A model generated the notes under the pieces. The model did no database searches and had not been told where the DNA came from. It saw only the letters and a list, made by a program, of their open reading frames with translations. From NCBI GenBank assembly GCA_012861695.1, contig JAAOOA010000033.1:10904325-10968324 (forward strand): a stretch of 64,000 nucleotides of DNA. The letters run 5' to 3'. Positions 1 through 17,390 of this stretch are shown here, piece after piece. The stretch comes from Trematomus loennbergii. Taxonomy: Eukaryota > Chordata > Actinopteri > Perciformes > Nototheniidae. The first letter of the stretch is position 1; each line of letters opens with the position of its first letter. The position numbers were made by a program, and so were the translations under genes.

Positions 1-2341
1 AAACAGAAGCATTTTCAAAACTAAAATCTTACCAACCACAAGGATTTAGGCAAAATAGCCCATGTTTAACTGTTACCAGAAAAATATCGGCAATATAGAT
101 ACCTGTTGCAAGAGAAAAGGAAATAAAAAAGCTGTTGGTAAAAAGGAATAGGAAAGACTATTTGAAGTAGTATTCAAGATTTCTTCCTCAATGACATCTG
201 GAAAACTATTCAAGGATTCTGAAACGCTGTTCCTTCTTTGGGATTAATAATGACATATAATAAAACACCACTCTTGGATGTAGATATCTAGTTGTACTAC
301 CAATCTTTAAGTTTGGGTGTGTTACATGAACTCACAGGAGATTTATCCACTCCTGGACAAACATGTCGTGCACACAAAGCCCTCCCACTGAAACATACAT
401 CATACAGGATTTACTCCTAAAACAGGAAGCTAGCAGTGAACCCATCACAACAACACTGATGTAAAACTGGATAAACATATTAAAATGAAAAAAGAGTCAA
501 CCTCCTGTGTGGAGGGTTTCCATATCATTATGTTTGTGATTGCCAGAGCCTCTGCTCTCAGCATTCCCAACATTCCCATGTAGCTCTTGACCCCCGACAG
601 CCTTAAATTATTAACATTCCCATATGGGCTTAAACCCCCTGATCGCTGCTCGCAGCTACATTTTTCATGTGTTTTTCATATTACCGCAATAATTGACAAA
701 GGAGATACATATCTTATTTATAATTCACAGCCTGTGTGTGTTTGTTGTGTGTATGTGCGTGTGTATCTCCTGTTTATCTTGCCTGAAAAAAATCATGTAT
801 TAAATTGAACTTTTCCAAAGCACGCAGCCGAGATACATCTTCCATGCGGTCCAACAGGGGGCAGTAGTTTGGTTCTTTCTGTTGTTATTTCAGTGGTTGG
901 ACTCTACTGCTGCTTTTGTATCCAGCATCACTGACAGCAGACAGGGCCAACCACACAATGGGTTATGAATGAGCTCCCATTAATCATAATTAATCAGAGG
1001 GCCAAACCCATTGACTGTCAGGCGTGAGACGAGTTTGTCTTGGTAAGAATGATGGACTGCTCCACTGTTCAAATGCTTTAGATGGCTTCAGGTAGTCCAG
1101 ACAGATATGCAGAGTCTTTCTTCACTTTATGACAGAGTCTTTTTTGTTGGGGTGTCTACACTGAAGAAATCTTGGAAACATTTGATGTTGAAATTATTTA
1201 GCATTTTGAATGACCATTGTTTTATGATTTGGAATTCCACCTCATATCTGAGCCCCAATCTCAGCAATAGAAAGGGTATTTACTGATGCACTGTAATTAA
1301 GTCGAGCTACGAGGTTACTTTGTACTTGACAGACATACTTATTATTTTACAGATATAAATTGCCATCTTAAAATGACAGCTCCAAACAATTTATAACAAT
1401 TAAAACCAGCTTTAAATCTGAAGCTACAAAATTGAAACGCTGCTTACAACTCAATTCATCAATACAAAAAAATAATACTCTGAAGAATAGGTTTAATTTT
1501 TACATTTAACTACATTCTGCTACTGTAAGGGTATAATTAAATAACTAATAAATGTAACGTTTTTTATTATTAAAAGGAGTATTTGGACAATGGGATACTT
1601 TGTATCCCATATGTATATGGATCCTATGTATCTTATGAGTTGTGGAGACATGTTATATACCGCTTCTGATTGTTCTTGAAAACAAATATTGTTGGAATAC
1701 GTGATGCAGTATAACATGATCTCAGTCAACAGGCTACTGATAAGAATTTAAAAGGGGAAGTCGAATGTAAACATCTCAGTCAAGTTTGAAAGGACGTCTG
1801 AAACATGTCTGAGTGACCAAACATCAAAACCCCTTAAAGTCTTCCTCAAACAGAAGTAAACCTTTCGTTTTTTCTTCTCTTTTCTCCTCACTTTTTCTCC
1901 CCACTCCATAACAAACACCACATAATGATTTTGGGTATCTGGTAGATCAAGCAGGGTTTTGCCGGCAGCTGTGTGGTGGTTGCGGGGCTGCCAAACCAAA
2001 CAGAGGGGGGCTCTTGGAGTCACCTCTGCCCAAACATACACCTAATCCTCCCAGCACCGGCCAGATCGCAACTCCTCAGCGCAAAGACAGTTTAAAAAAA
2101 AAAGGGAGGAGGGGGCGGGGGACAAAGGTCAAATCTACAGAGGGATTTAAGGCCTTATCATTATCACGGAACAGCAGAGCCGAGCTGAGAAAGTGCCTCT
2201 GTGTCTACCAGAGGACAGGAGGCCTCTGCATGACTAACAGCAGCAGATATAGAGACATCCAATTCTTCACTTATTACAGTGTGTCAGAGCTGCAGGGGGG
2301 AATAGAGAAAATCCTCCTAAAGGGGCCCAATCTATCACTTT
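1..2341. other. Gene-free AT-rich stretch
   Basis: No open frame here looks like a real exon. Visible items are a short degenerate TG tract at 732-768, a CTCF-like motif (listed separately), an AATTA/TAATTA-rich patch at 960-1010 that would suit homeodomain factors, a small perfect hairpin near 1590-1610 (GGGATAC/GTATCCC), a pyrimidine-rich run at 1861-1905, and an A-run followed by a G-rich run at 2091-2125. Function unknown. Confidence 0.6.
851..867 (+). promoter_or_regulatory. CTCF-like core motif
   Basis: CCAACAGGGGGCAGTAG fits the vertebrate CTCF core (CCA, two variable bases, AGGGGGC, then a purine). Motifs like this also occur by chance and inside fish repeats, so binding is an inference from sequence alone. 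Confidence 0.3.
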
Positions 2342-2745
2342 TTAAAATAATAATAATATTAATTATACAGACCTTTTCCAAACATAGTTACAAAGTGCTG
2401 TACATGGATTCAAAACAAGCCGTTCAGCAACAAACTGAAACATTGATTTTAATTAAATGTCAACAGAATTCACATTACTAAACTAAGTTAGTTGAAAGCA
2501 ATAATGTTAGGTTTAGATAACAACTATTAATATTAATGCTTTCAACTAACCTAATACCCTTATGTGGAATCTGTTAACATAATATATTTAATTATATTCA
2601 ACTTTTCCGTTTTTTAGTGCAGAACATGAGGTCACACAATCCCCACCCCAAAAACGATACAACAATAGCAACAATAATGACAGACTTTAGTAAAGAGATG
2701 AGTTTTAAGAAGTGATTTAAAAGATGTCACTGATTCTATAGCCTC
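2342..2745 (+). repeat. Degenerate dispersed teleost repeat
   Basis: AAT-rich start at 2345-2360, then text resembling the fish repeat that reads 'tatatagcgcttttcaaa ... acaaagtgctgtaca' (2370-2405), and a later block at 2690-2745 (agagatgagttttaag, then gatttaaaagatg) that belongs to the same kind of middle-repetitive sequence. Related openings occur at 38325 and 40055. The class is not certain to me. Confidence 0.45.
2487..2550. repeat. Inverted repeat, 14-bp arms
   Basis: GTTAGTTGAAAGCA at 2487-2500 is repeated exactly as its reverse complement at 2537-2550, with a 36-bp AT-rich loop. It could be a stem-loop or a relic of a small foldback element. Confidence 0.6.
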
Positions 2746-3493
2746 AGATTAAACACACAGGTAGGTTGCATATACTCGTTCTTTTGTTCAGAAAAGGATT
2801 TTGCTTTGGTGAATAATGGTGCATACATAAACACAATAAGAGGAATTAAATAAAAGAGAAACCCTATTTTAGAAGGTATTTTAAAAACTATTATAACTTT
2901 AAAAAAAGGAAATAAATATAGATATAACTGAGAAATAAAATATGTGAAGTATATCAGAAAGTGGCAGAGCTGTGCAGTAATAAAAAAGATGGGGTTGAAC
3001 AAAAATGTGCAAAAGGTATCGAGGAATGTGCAGGATTAACAGTATGGAATATGAGAAATGCTCACATGATATGTGTTAGTGTTTACTGTCAAGGGTTAAA
3101 ATGTCATCTGAATTTACAAAACATAGGCCAACTGTAATCAAAATTGAGCTATTAACTTTTAATTGTGAGTACTTTGCTCTTTGAGGTGCACATGTTGCTT
3201 TTATAATATTTTAGAATGTCCCAATGTTTTTTGTAGTTTTTTCCTCCTACTTTAAAGGTGGGATAGAAGAGCTTCTAAAACAGCTTGATTTATAATTAAA
3301 TTATCTTTTAGAGACACACTAGGAAAAATGTAATTAATGTCAAACCTCACTGAATGATTAAAAGAATAATTAAAAGATGCAGGGAAGATAAAATCTAAAA
3401 ACAGGTGTCTAACAGATCACTGGGACAAGTGCATATCTGATATGCAGTCAAAACAAATGATGTCAAACCCTAAGGCTGACAACACATTCACAC
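2746..3493. other. Gene-free AT-rich stretch
   Basis: Very A/T-rich with short poly-A runs. The minus-strand open frame at 2736-3002 is a low-complexity hydrophobic translation of A-rich DNA with no recognisable domain. Nothing else seen. Confidence 0.6.
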
Positions 3494-3546
3494 GTGTGTG
3501 TGTGTGTGTGGTGTGTGTTGTGTGTGTGTGTGGTGTGTGTGTGTGT

Positions 3547-3637
<91 letters not shown>
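3494..3637 (+). repeat. (TG)n microsatellite
   Basis: About 144 bp of TG dinucleotides with interruptions (GGTG, GTTG) confined to the first 60 bp and a pure run after that. Open frames through it (Cys-Val or Thr-His repeats) are artefacts of the array. Confidence 0.98.
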
Positions 3638-3640
<3 letters not shown>

Positions 3641-6600
3641 CAACGATACTCTTGCATGAAGGGCACTTGAGGCCTGATGAAAAGCACTTGCCTATAGCCA
3701 TGGAGGAGTGGATGAGAGGGATCCCTGCAGCCGTATCAGGTATAATCATTCATCATTCATTCGTGGTGGTTCAAACGCTGGCTCTGGGCCCAGAGGACGA
3801 ACACAAAGCTGCTGAAGGACGGGCATGTGGAGGAATAAGGTGTATTAAAGATAACTGCTTAAACAGTCAGTCTTTGCTGTGTAGTTTTAGTTCTTGTTAT
3901 TGAAGGTTTTCTGTTTCATTTTTTGTGTAATACAAATGCCTCTGGAGCAATGAACAAGGAGAATTACAGGAGTCACAACTTTCCTTACAAGATTTTATTT
4001 TTGCCGTAAGGGAACATAAATGTTTGGAAAATGTGTTTAAAATAAAGCTCCAATAAAGACACTGTTAATGAGTTTTTATCCTCCATCTCGGTCTTGTTTA
4101 CCTCAATTCAACTATGGCAGAGCCATATAATAGAATCTATATTATCTATCTATATGGCTATCTATATGGCGCTGAACTATGGTTCACATGACTGATAACA
4201 AGTTGTAACGTGTTTTGTTAAGTAACAAGCCAATGAGCACTTACAAATCCAAGCAGTTCAAATTGCAGACTGGAAAACAAAGGGACGGTTACTATAATGT
4301 AAATTGAGACTACATTTAAAAGAAATCAATTCTTCAGCATCAATCAGAGCTCATTTTCATTCTTGATGACAGAAAAATCCCACAGTGCTCTATTACAGTG
4401 AAGCTGCTACAAAGACCTTTAGTGGAGGAATTTTAATTAAAATGTCCTGGTTTTGTGATCAAGTCGGCTAAACTGACCACTGATGTAAATCAAAACCTAT
4501 TGACAAGCTATCAATTTTCTTTTTTTCTGAAATGCATGTCAGGGCCGGTGCTAATTCTGCTGGGCTTTATCCTCGCCATGAGCAGTTAGCTGCCAGTTTA
4601 TTATCACCTTGTTGTAGCTTAGTGTGTATACATACACTGTATACAAAGTTATTACAGACTTGAAAGCACTTAAGCCTTCTGAAGGAAAAAGGGTGTTCAG
4701 AGGCTTGATAAAAAAATCTCCGTTATTTCAAGGGGAGTTTAGGGCTTTATTGTTAGCTTTTGGCCACAAAGCCAGAGTCAGAGATACTTTAAAAGAAAAA
4801 CTCCAAAGCTGACCTTTAGGCCTCAATCAAAAACAGACCGAAAAATGAAGGAGGAGAGACGAATTTACCCTTTAAGGAAAAGGATTTGGCTCTGTTTGTG
4901 CAAAGAAACTAATACAATATGATTTGTTCCTTGAGAGTTCAGTTAAAAGAAAAAAACGTTTAATTCTACTTCTATCACATTGTTTTTTAACTTTGAATTT
5001 TTTCTACTATATTTTTATGTTTCTTATATATTCACCATGCCAATTGCTTTACTAGGCAATACTTGCGATTCTGATATCTGCAGCAGGAAAAAATCAGGTA
5101 TGCTGTAGATTTAAAACGGATACTTTTTCACTTCTTCTCATTTTTGCAAATGTTAAGGTAATTGAACTTATATTTCGCGCATCATACATTTGTTTTAATT
5201 AATGCCATCAACCATGTATTGTAATAAAACACATTTTAACGCATGAACCCTTTTAGAATAACAACCAAAGCGATGTTCAATATAAATTGAGCGTAAGAAA
5301 TATGGGTTAGTTTGTCTATTTCCCAACATGCAGTCGGCCGACGGAGCCTTGTTAACTTTTCCATGACAGTGCATTTATTTAGTCTCCTTTGTTAAGCCAC
5401 TACTGAAAGCTGAACACTATTTGTGTCTCCGTACGCGTCTTTATCCATTTTAATTTGAACAGTTTAACAGATTTACCACTTTGAACAAAAGCCGCAATCT
5501 AATGTGTAAAGAACTAAACCTCGTGAGCTTATTTGCTCTAAATAAAGAAATGGTGTTTATTTCTAACACGCAGAGAAATTAAACGTTCATTCCGCCTGTT
5601 GTTTGTTAAGGACGAGATGCTTTAAACGAAACTCATCAGAGAAAATCCACGTGTTAAGAATACATTTAGGTCATTTTTTTTATGAAGTCAGAGGATGAAA
5701 ATGGATCAAAGCGGAATTGAAGTTTTAAATACGAACAAACTGGAAAGTAAGCGGATAATAATCGACACATTCAGGCTTCATTTAACGAGATTAATCGCTT
5801 AAAACGGAATTTTCCGAAGACCCGTCATTATGATTTATGATTTATGTTAAATACAGTTTCCAAATAAAGCAGCATAATAAACGAGGGGTAGATATAGCTG
5901 AAGCCTATACAAAAATGTGTGAATCTATAGATGATAATATGTGTTTAAAGCAGGTCAGTGTAAACAAGAGAAAAGTATTCTAAATATAGGCCTATTGAAC
6001 AATCTGTAATAAGGAACAAATAAACTGTTATAGACGTTGGAGAATATCTGAAAATGTATTTGGAAAACGAAAAATAAATGAAAATGAAAGGAATAAAATA
6101 TAAAATGGAAGAGGTGTGACTTTATGGGGGCTCCAGCTCTTTTATTTCTGCCTCTGAGGAAGGGGACTTACCCTCCTTATTGTTCCACACTTGAGCCTCT
6201 TAGCGACAAAGATTCCTGATGTTACTTAAAACATTGCTTCCATTTATTAGCTTCCAGTAAACAGAAACCATACAGAAACAATAGAAAAATAACCTAAATG
6301 AACAAATACATTCCTTAAAAAAAAGAACTGGAGAAAAAATAGGAAGGTTTCTCGCAGCACTTTAACGTTTTGTTTTAAATATATTCTTTAATATTAAGAA
6401 TGCAACACCCTTTATTTATTTAACAGAAGCAGATTACCTATCTTTTGTCGACATCAAAGAACAAAAACACATCCTGTTGCTCCCAGGTTTGAAAATAACC
6501 CAAAGGTTTTAAATGCAAAAAAGAAAAACAATGTACAAATGGCAGCAATATGCCCAGAATCCATGAGAAGGGAATATATGACGATTCATTTAACATTTCC

Positions 6601-6793
6601 GTTTTTAGGTTCTCACAGAAGAGGAGGAACAAGGAAGAACATGGGATCAGAAAAAGATAAAAAGAATGAAAAATATCAGAAGTGATCATCTAACAGGAGC
6701 CAGAAGAGGTAGAAAACGTCACCGGATCTGATGGACACGGATCGATTTCCAGCCTTTAGACCGCTGTCTCCAGCTGAGGGACGCCATGACGAC
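3638..6793. other. Gene-free stretch, possible conserved patches
   Basis: 3655-3760 is more balanced in base composition than its surroundings and could be conserved noncoding DNA. 4126-4180 has repeated GCCATATA/TATATGGC words that can fold. Two CAATAAAG-type words near 4040-4060 look like polyadenylation signals, but no exon precedes them. 5330-5840 is AT-rich without repeats. No gene recognised. Confidence 0.5.
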
Positions 6794-10926
<4,133 letters not shown>

Positions 10927-11038
10927 TGTGTGTGTGAGTGTGAGTGTGAGTGTGAGTGTGAGTGTGAGTGTGTGTGTGTGTGTGGTGTTGTGTGTGTGTG
11001 TGTGTGTGTGTGTGTTGTGTGTGTGTGTGTGTGTGTGT
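10927..11038 (+). repeat. Compound (TGTGAG)n-(TG)n microsatellite
   Basis: Begins with five to six copies of a TGTGAG hexamer (about 10933-10970) and passes into (TG)n with GGTG and GTTG slips. This resembles the edges of the arrays at 13851 and 60912. Confidence 0.95.
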
Positions 11039-12521
<1,483 letters not shown>

Positions 12522-14361
12522 GCAGGGAGGGAAGTTTTGAACAACACGTCACCAGTCAAATGGAAATATACAAGAAGATATACTTGCATTCGTGCACATG
12601 CGCAAACACCTACAGTACCTCCATCCCTCCCCCACTAACCCCACACCTAGTCTTCTCCCACAAGAACAAAAAGGGGAAGAAGCTTTGTGAATCATATTTT
12701 TCTGCAGCCCAGCCATCTTTAATCCCTGCACAGAGACTTAGCGAGGGGGGAGGAGAGTGTCTCCAGGGCGAGGCCCTCCCTGAGGTACTCTCACCCCAGA
12801 AGCAGGGGCCTAATTGGGACTGCAAAGGGTCAGCCACAACATCCACAGACTGTCCTGAAGGCTCTTGGAGGTTTTGTCTGGATCCATTTCTAACATGTGT
12901 TTCATTACAATGTTAAACAAATGTATGTAGTGCCTTGTTGTCAAAAGCGTTGTTGTGATGGCCAATGAGGAGGTCTAAATGTCAATATTTACAACATTCT
13001 TAAACCTGGTTATCTAATAACATTTACATTTTAGAGACAGTATCTTTTGAAGGACTGATTTAAATGTTTACATTCAAAATACTGAGAGAAATCAGATTAA
13101 AAAGTATTGAAAGTGCACATTACAACACACATCAAAAATATGGAATAAGATCCAGATATTTTGATCAAGAAATGCTAACATTAATGTGAATTCATAAAAG
13201 ATTAAAATAAAGAATACAGGGCATGGCAGTTTCATTCTCTACTGTATTGCTTTCATTTCAGTGGATTAGAATAATGAACATGTAAGAAGGTCATGATTAC
13301 TGCAGGTTCTAAAGTAACACTATCTATCACTGTGACGTTCTAATGGGACCAGATTTATGTTGCCTTTAAGATGTCATGAGATTTGCCACAATAAAACCCT
13401 GAGTGTGCAGCTGCTTTGCAGAGAACCAGCATCCCTCACACACGTCGCCAGTGGTCACAAAGTGAAAGCTTATTGTGTTTGGAGTCTGTGTCTTATTTGG
13501 CTGCACTTCATGGGGACTTGCAGAATAAAGGGGTTTATTTTCTAAAGTGTCTAAACATTGCAAAAGCAAACACAGTCGGTTGAAACACATTAATGCATGA
13601 CCCAGAACCAAATGTGAGGTTGGAGCCGGATATAGTTAGCTCAAAAAATCTTAAGAAATGGCATCCAGACAAAGGAGTAAAAACAGACAGAAACTAAAAA
13701 TGGAAAGTTGCTTTTAGATTAAACAGAAAAACATGTATAAAAGTCAGGATTTAGTAACCGCATATAGGAAATATGATACTGTTGAAGTCAGTCATGACTT
13801 ATTTTATGAGAAAACACAAAGAGTTGATTAGCAAATGTATCTTCCTCTTGGTGTGCGTGTGTGCGTGTGCGTGTGCGTGTGCGTGTGTGTGTGTGTGTGT
13901 GCGTGTGCGTGTGAGTGTGAGTGTGTGAGAGTGAGACAGATGTTACTCAGTGTGACCAACCTTAGCATCCAGCCATTAAATCATTAGATAGTATTCTGCT
14001 GCTTCATGGTTTAAAGCCTCACCAAACTATCTTGTCTTTTCCAGTAGCCTCTCCTGCCTCACATTGTTTTATGATGCATCTAAAATGAATTAATTAGTTG
14101 ATGAAAACAGATGAACAAGTAGAAAATGGGTTCACAAGCTGAAATTCGCTGAAACAATTAAATTGTCCCTTTAGAATTAACTCTCTGACAGTGAAAACAA
14201 CATTTATTTCCAATAGATTTATCAGTTTCTAATGTTCATACAAAACTTACTGTATCTGCTAAATATTAACTACGGTTAAATGTGAAAAGCACTTCAGTGA
14301 TAATTAAACTGTTTTATTAAACAAAGACTATGGTCTTGAATAACAGTAAGGTCAAAACTGA
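12522..14361. other. Gene-free stretch with GC-richer block
   Basis: 12690-12880 is GC-richer (contains GGGCCTAATTGGG) and is a conserved-noncoding candidate. A weak exon-like window (acceptor TTTTTCTGCAG at 12697-12707, donor GAG/GTACTC near 12784) lies in it, but the product is not recognisable. The rest is AT-rich and unremarkable apart from the array at 13851. Confidence 0.45.
13851..13936 (+). repeat. Compound (GTGTGC)n/(TG)n/(GTGTGA)n microsatellite
   Basis: Hexamer variants of TG (GTGTGC, then TG, GTGTGC again, GTGTGA, GAGA) make a graded array of about 85 bp. Confidence 0.93.
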
Positions 14362-14436
14362 CTATCTTTGGCTCTTTGCTGTAACAATTGCAAATTTCCC
14401 CTCTGTGGGACAAATAAAGGTATTCTGATTCTGATT
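14362..14436 (+). mobile_element. LINE/SINE 3' tail with (TTCTGA) end, + orientation
   Basis: The segment reads CTTTGGCTCTTTGCTGTAAC, then TTTCCCC...GTGGGAC, AATAAAGG, and ends in repeated TTCTGA. This is the familiar teleost non-LTR retrotransposon 3' end. A near-identical copy in inverse orientation lies at 16570-16645. Only the tail is present, as expected of a 5'-truncated insertion. I cannot say whether the mobilised body was a LINE or a SINE using that tail. Confidence 0.75.
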
Positions 14437-16569
14437 TAAAGCGACAGAATATATTTTACTTAACATTCACCTGAAAAAACCCCACAATGTTTCCACAACC
14501 TTAACTTAAAGGCCTTTAGTCGCCTCATTTTAACAACTTGCAGGACTAACACGCTCCAGGTGATAATAGCTTTACGAAAAGATGCAACCGTACTACACAC
14601 CCGTCCACACCCTGACTTTCTGCCTCACAAAAAACACGACACTACTTCCTGACTCGGCTGTCATTCCTGAGGTGCAGAATCATACATTATTGACATAATT
14701 CCCAATACTGGCAGAAAAAGTAAGAGAGGAGAAAAAAGGTGGATAAAAGTCAGGTTGAGAGGAGGGCAGGGAGTGTGAGGGTGAGTCAGTGAGATTATAG
14801 GGGGGAGGAAGAATGGGAGAAGGAAGTGTGTAATTGGTTGCTTGGAGAGGATTAACCTGTCTGCCTCCAGCCTCTCCTTCCACCTTAAACAATTTACTAT
14901 ATACCCGCATTACCATGGCAACTATTCTATCTGATTTTAACCCCCTCCCCTGCGGCACCATCACTTTTAAAAGAAATGTAAAAACAATTAAGCCACGAGA
15001 GCTTTTATCTTGGCTCTCCCAAGGTGCATCCCACCCTCTCCCTGTGATAAATGATTAATCAAGCATGAGACTCAGTTCACACTAACATAATTTATAGTAT
15101 ATTTTACCAGGTAAGCAGAACAGAAGCTACTGTACGCTACATTAGCATCTGGGTTTCCTGACTCCATCACTAAACACTATAATTAAAAGACAGGGAAGGG
15201 CATCCCTTTCCTTTTATCTTTGGATTTAAATTTGATTGACGCTTTGAGACTTCTTACCACACACATACACGTGTACACATTTCAAATACACACGCTCGCA
15301 CACCCACTCCAAACCTCAGATGCAGCCGCATGGCAAGCAGAAACTAGTTTGTGTGCGAAACCGCAGCCAGACAGACACAGAAACACAGACAAACACTCCT
15401 GTGAAAAGACACTGATGGTTTGCAATGGTTCCCACCATTTCGCTGTATGACAACACACAATAGGACAGGAAATAACACCCAGACTACACACACCTTCATC
15501 CTGTATTCTGTCTGAACAAACACTTGATTGAGAATGCTAAGACTAATGAATGAATGATAAAGGGTTCGCTCTATTGCAACAATTAAATGTCTGACAATAG
15601 TGCTGCCAGGTCTAAACACCGGCTCATTTAACACAAAATGTACAAAAAATGTAATTATATAGTTAGGATTCTTCAGGTATGGCTTACCTTGGCTCCCATG
15701 TATATTGATTCAAAACCCTATGCGCAGGTATACTGTGGGAAAAACATATATGTGCTACACATTCCCTGAACTTTGCAAGTTATTTTGCCATACATACTGT
15801 ATAATCTTTGCAAAAATGTAGAGCTGCAAATCTGTTTCAATGGAAATAAATGACTGTTTGACAGCATTATTTTGTAATTTATCGAAAATAAATAAAGATG
15901 GTCTGAAATCTTATTTTCTTAATTTGCTTTAACAACTAGTAATCTTAGTTTTGTAGTTTTCATTTGTTGAGCCAAATCAATGCATAAAAAACATTCCTTG
16001 CTCTGAAAGAATTTTAGAAGGCAATATTCTCTTCTTTCAAATGATCTAGAATGTTAAGCACGAGTGCTGTTTAACGACAGTTTTTTTTCAACTTTGATTC
16101 CTGCGTCATGTTATAAAAACATTGACATGGCTGCAGTAAATGCATACTGTTGTGCTAACGGGAGCAGCTAAAGCTACACAGTGGCGATTGACAGCAACTC
16201 ACCCATGAACTTCATGACTGATGTTGGATCAACTAAAGAGGCTGCTGGCGATCCATGAAAGTCAGGCTTACCGGGATGAGTCTGAGTCATAACTGATAGT
16301 GAGACTCTGATCGTTCTGAAGTGTGACATGTTTCACTCACCTGTGCAATAAATAGGTGTGGAGGAAGCTAGGTGAGCACCAAATATCGGATTAAAATCAA
16401 AAAGTGTATGCAAGAACAGAAAAGGATTCATTGATGTGTTCACAAACTAACTAAATTACACTCTGAGTTGTGTGTGTGTGTGTGCATTGTACTAACCCAC
16501 ATACTCAACACACAAAGGCATTTTGTTTCCTAATATCTTTTGCAGTAGATACTTGATGTTCTATCTGTT
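14437..16569. other. Gene-free stretch
   Basis: 14690-15060 is a mosaic of purine-rich and pyrimidine-rich strands with TAATTGG and ACAATTAAG words, and is a conserved-noncoding candidate. 15255-15310 has a degenerate CA tract. 16471-16484 is a short TG run. No exon recognised. Confidence 0.5.
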
Positions 16570-16645
16570 ATCAGAATCAGAATACCTTTATTAGTCCCAC
16601 CGAGGGGAAATGTACATTGTTACAGCAGAAAAAAGCCAAAGACAG
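16570..16645 (-). mobile_element. LINE/SINE 3' tail with (TTCTGA) end, - orientation
   Basis: The reverse complement reads CTGTCTTTGGCTTTTTTCTG, CTGTAACAATG, TTTCCCC, GGTGGGACTAATAAAGG, ending in TTCTGATTCTGAT. It aligns with 14362-14436 over its whole length with few differences, so the two are independent insertions of one family. Confidence 0.78.
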
Positions 16646-16716
16646 CTTAATAACTGTGTGTGTTCATCTTCAATTGCACTTTTGTAGATTGTTTCTTAAC
16701 ACTAGAACCGCCAATC

Positions 16717-16731
16717 GGGTCAATTTGACCC
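16717..16731. promoter_or_regulatory. ERE-like palindrome in MITE A (1 of 3)
   Basis: GGGTCAATTTGACCC contains a perfect GGTCAnnnTGACC, the core of the oestrogen response element. It is part of the transposon's subterminal structure, so it may serve the transposase rather than a receptor. Copies 2 and 3 are at 16907-16921 and 17328-17342. Confidence 0.45.
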
Positions 16732-16982
16732 AGAGCTGTTTTTTATTGTATGTAACTTTTTTTCAATAAAATATTAAAGTCTCCCAGTCCGTGACTTTTC
16801 CTGAAAGTGTGTTATGTAGCACCCTATGTTGTTAAAAATTGTCAATGTGAAGTCAGATTGAAGAAATCGCCCAAAAAATTGCCATTTATACCTATTTCCG
16901 CCCAGCGGGTCATATTGACCCCACCCCTTTTCATATAAACATGACGTGTTGCTATAGCAACACCTTTTGTCTACTGCGGTTC

Positions 16983-17072
16983 CTTATAGATTGAGAGATA
17001 GATTGAGAGAGAGAGATAGATGGATAGATATATTGATAGATAGTTATAGATAGAGAGAGAGATAGAGACAGT
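16983..17072 (+). repeat. GATA/GAGA simple repeat inside MITE A
   Basis: Interspersed AGAT, GAGA and TGGATAGAT words over about 90 bp. Degenerate, so probably old or inherited with the element. Confidence 0.85.
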
Positions 17073-17390
17073 CTGTAGTGAAGGAGTGCGCTCCCGCTCA
17101 CGGGAGACTGCTCGCGCTGCGCTCCGCAGCAAACAGCTGTGGGGCGAGTTGAAAGTACTTATGCTGGCCGGGGTGTCTAAATAATGCTTCCGGGCCAGCG
17201 GTCCATTTTAATGTTGAGCCCTGTGACATATGAAAAGCTGAGAGTCCACAGATTCTATTGGTATACGTTTCATCCCTGTGCGATCAAAAAGAACATTTTA
17301 CCTTGAAAATCAATGCATTCTAATAGCGGGTCAATTTGACCCGGGTGGCGGTTTTAGGTATACAAAAACCTCTGGCGGTTCTAGTGTTAA

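Larger units (their letters stand above)
16696..17390. mobile_element. piggyBac-type MITE A with TTAA target duplication
   Basis: A 687-bp non-autonomous element (16700-17386) flanked by TTAA at 16696-16699 and 17387-17390. The outer 14 bp are perfect inverted repeats (CACTAGAACCGCCA at the left, its complement at the right). TTAA duplication plus short terminal repeats is the hallmark of the piggyBac superfamily. Inside are three GGGTCA-nnn-TGACCC palindromes (16717-16731, 16907-16921, 17328-17342), a GATA/GAGA tract, and a GC-rich stretch near 17085-17150. There is no transposase open frame, so movement would have needed a helper in trans. The intact repeats and clean duplication suggest a fairly young copy. 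Confidence 0.88.

Noticed and set aside
1589..1610. Short perfect hairpin as a microRNA precursor
   Set aside because: The stem is about 8 bp, far shorter than a pre-microRNA.
12708..12784. Possible exon between TTTTTCTGCAG and GAG/GTACTC
   Set aside because: One frame is open but the product is not recognisable and the donor is weak; noted only in the stretch description.
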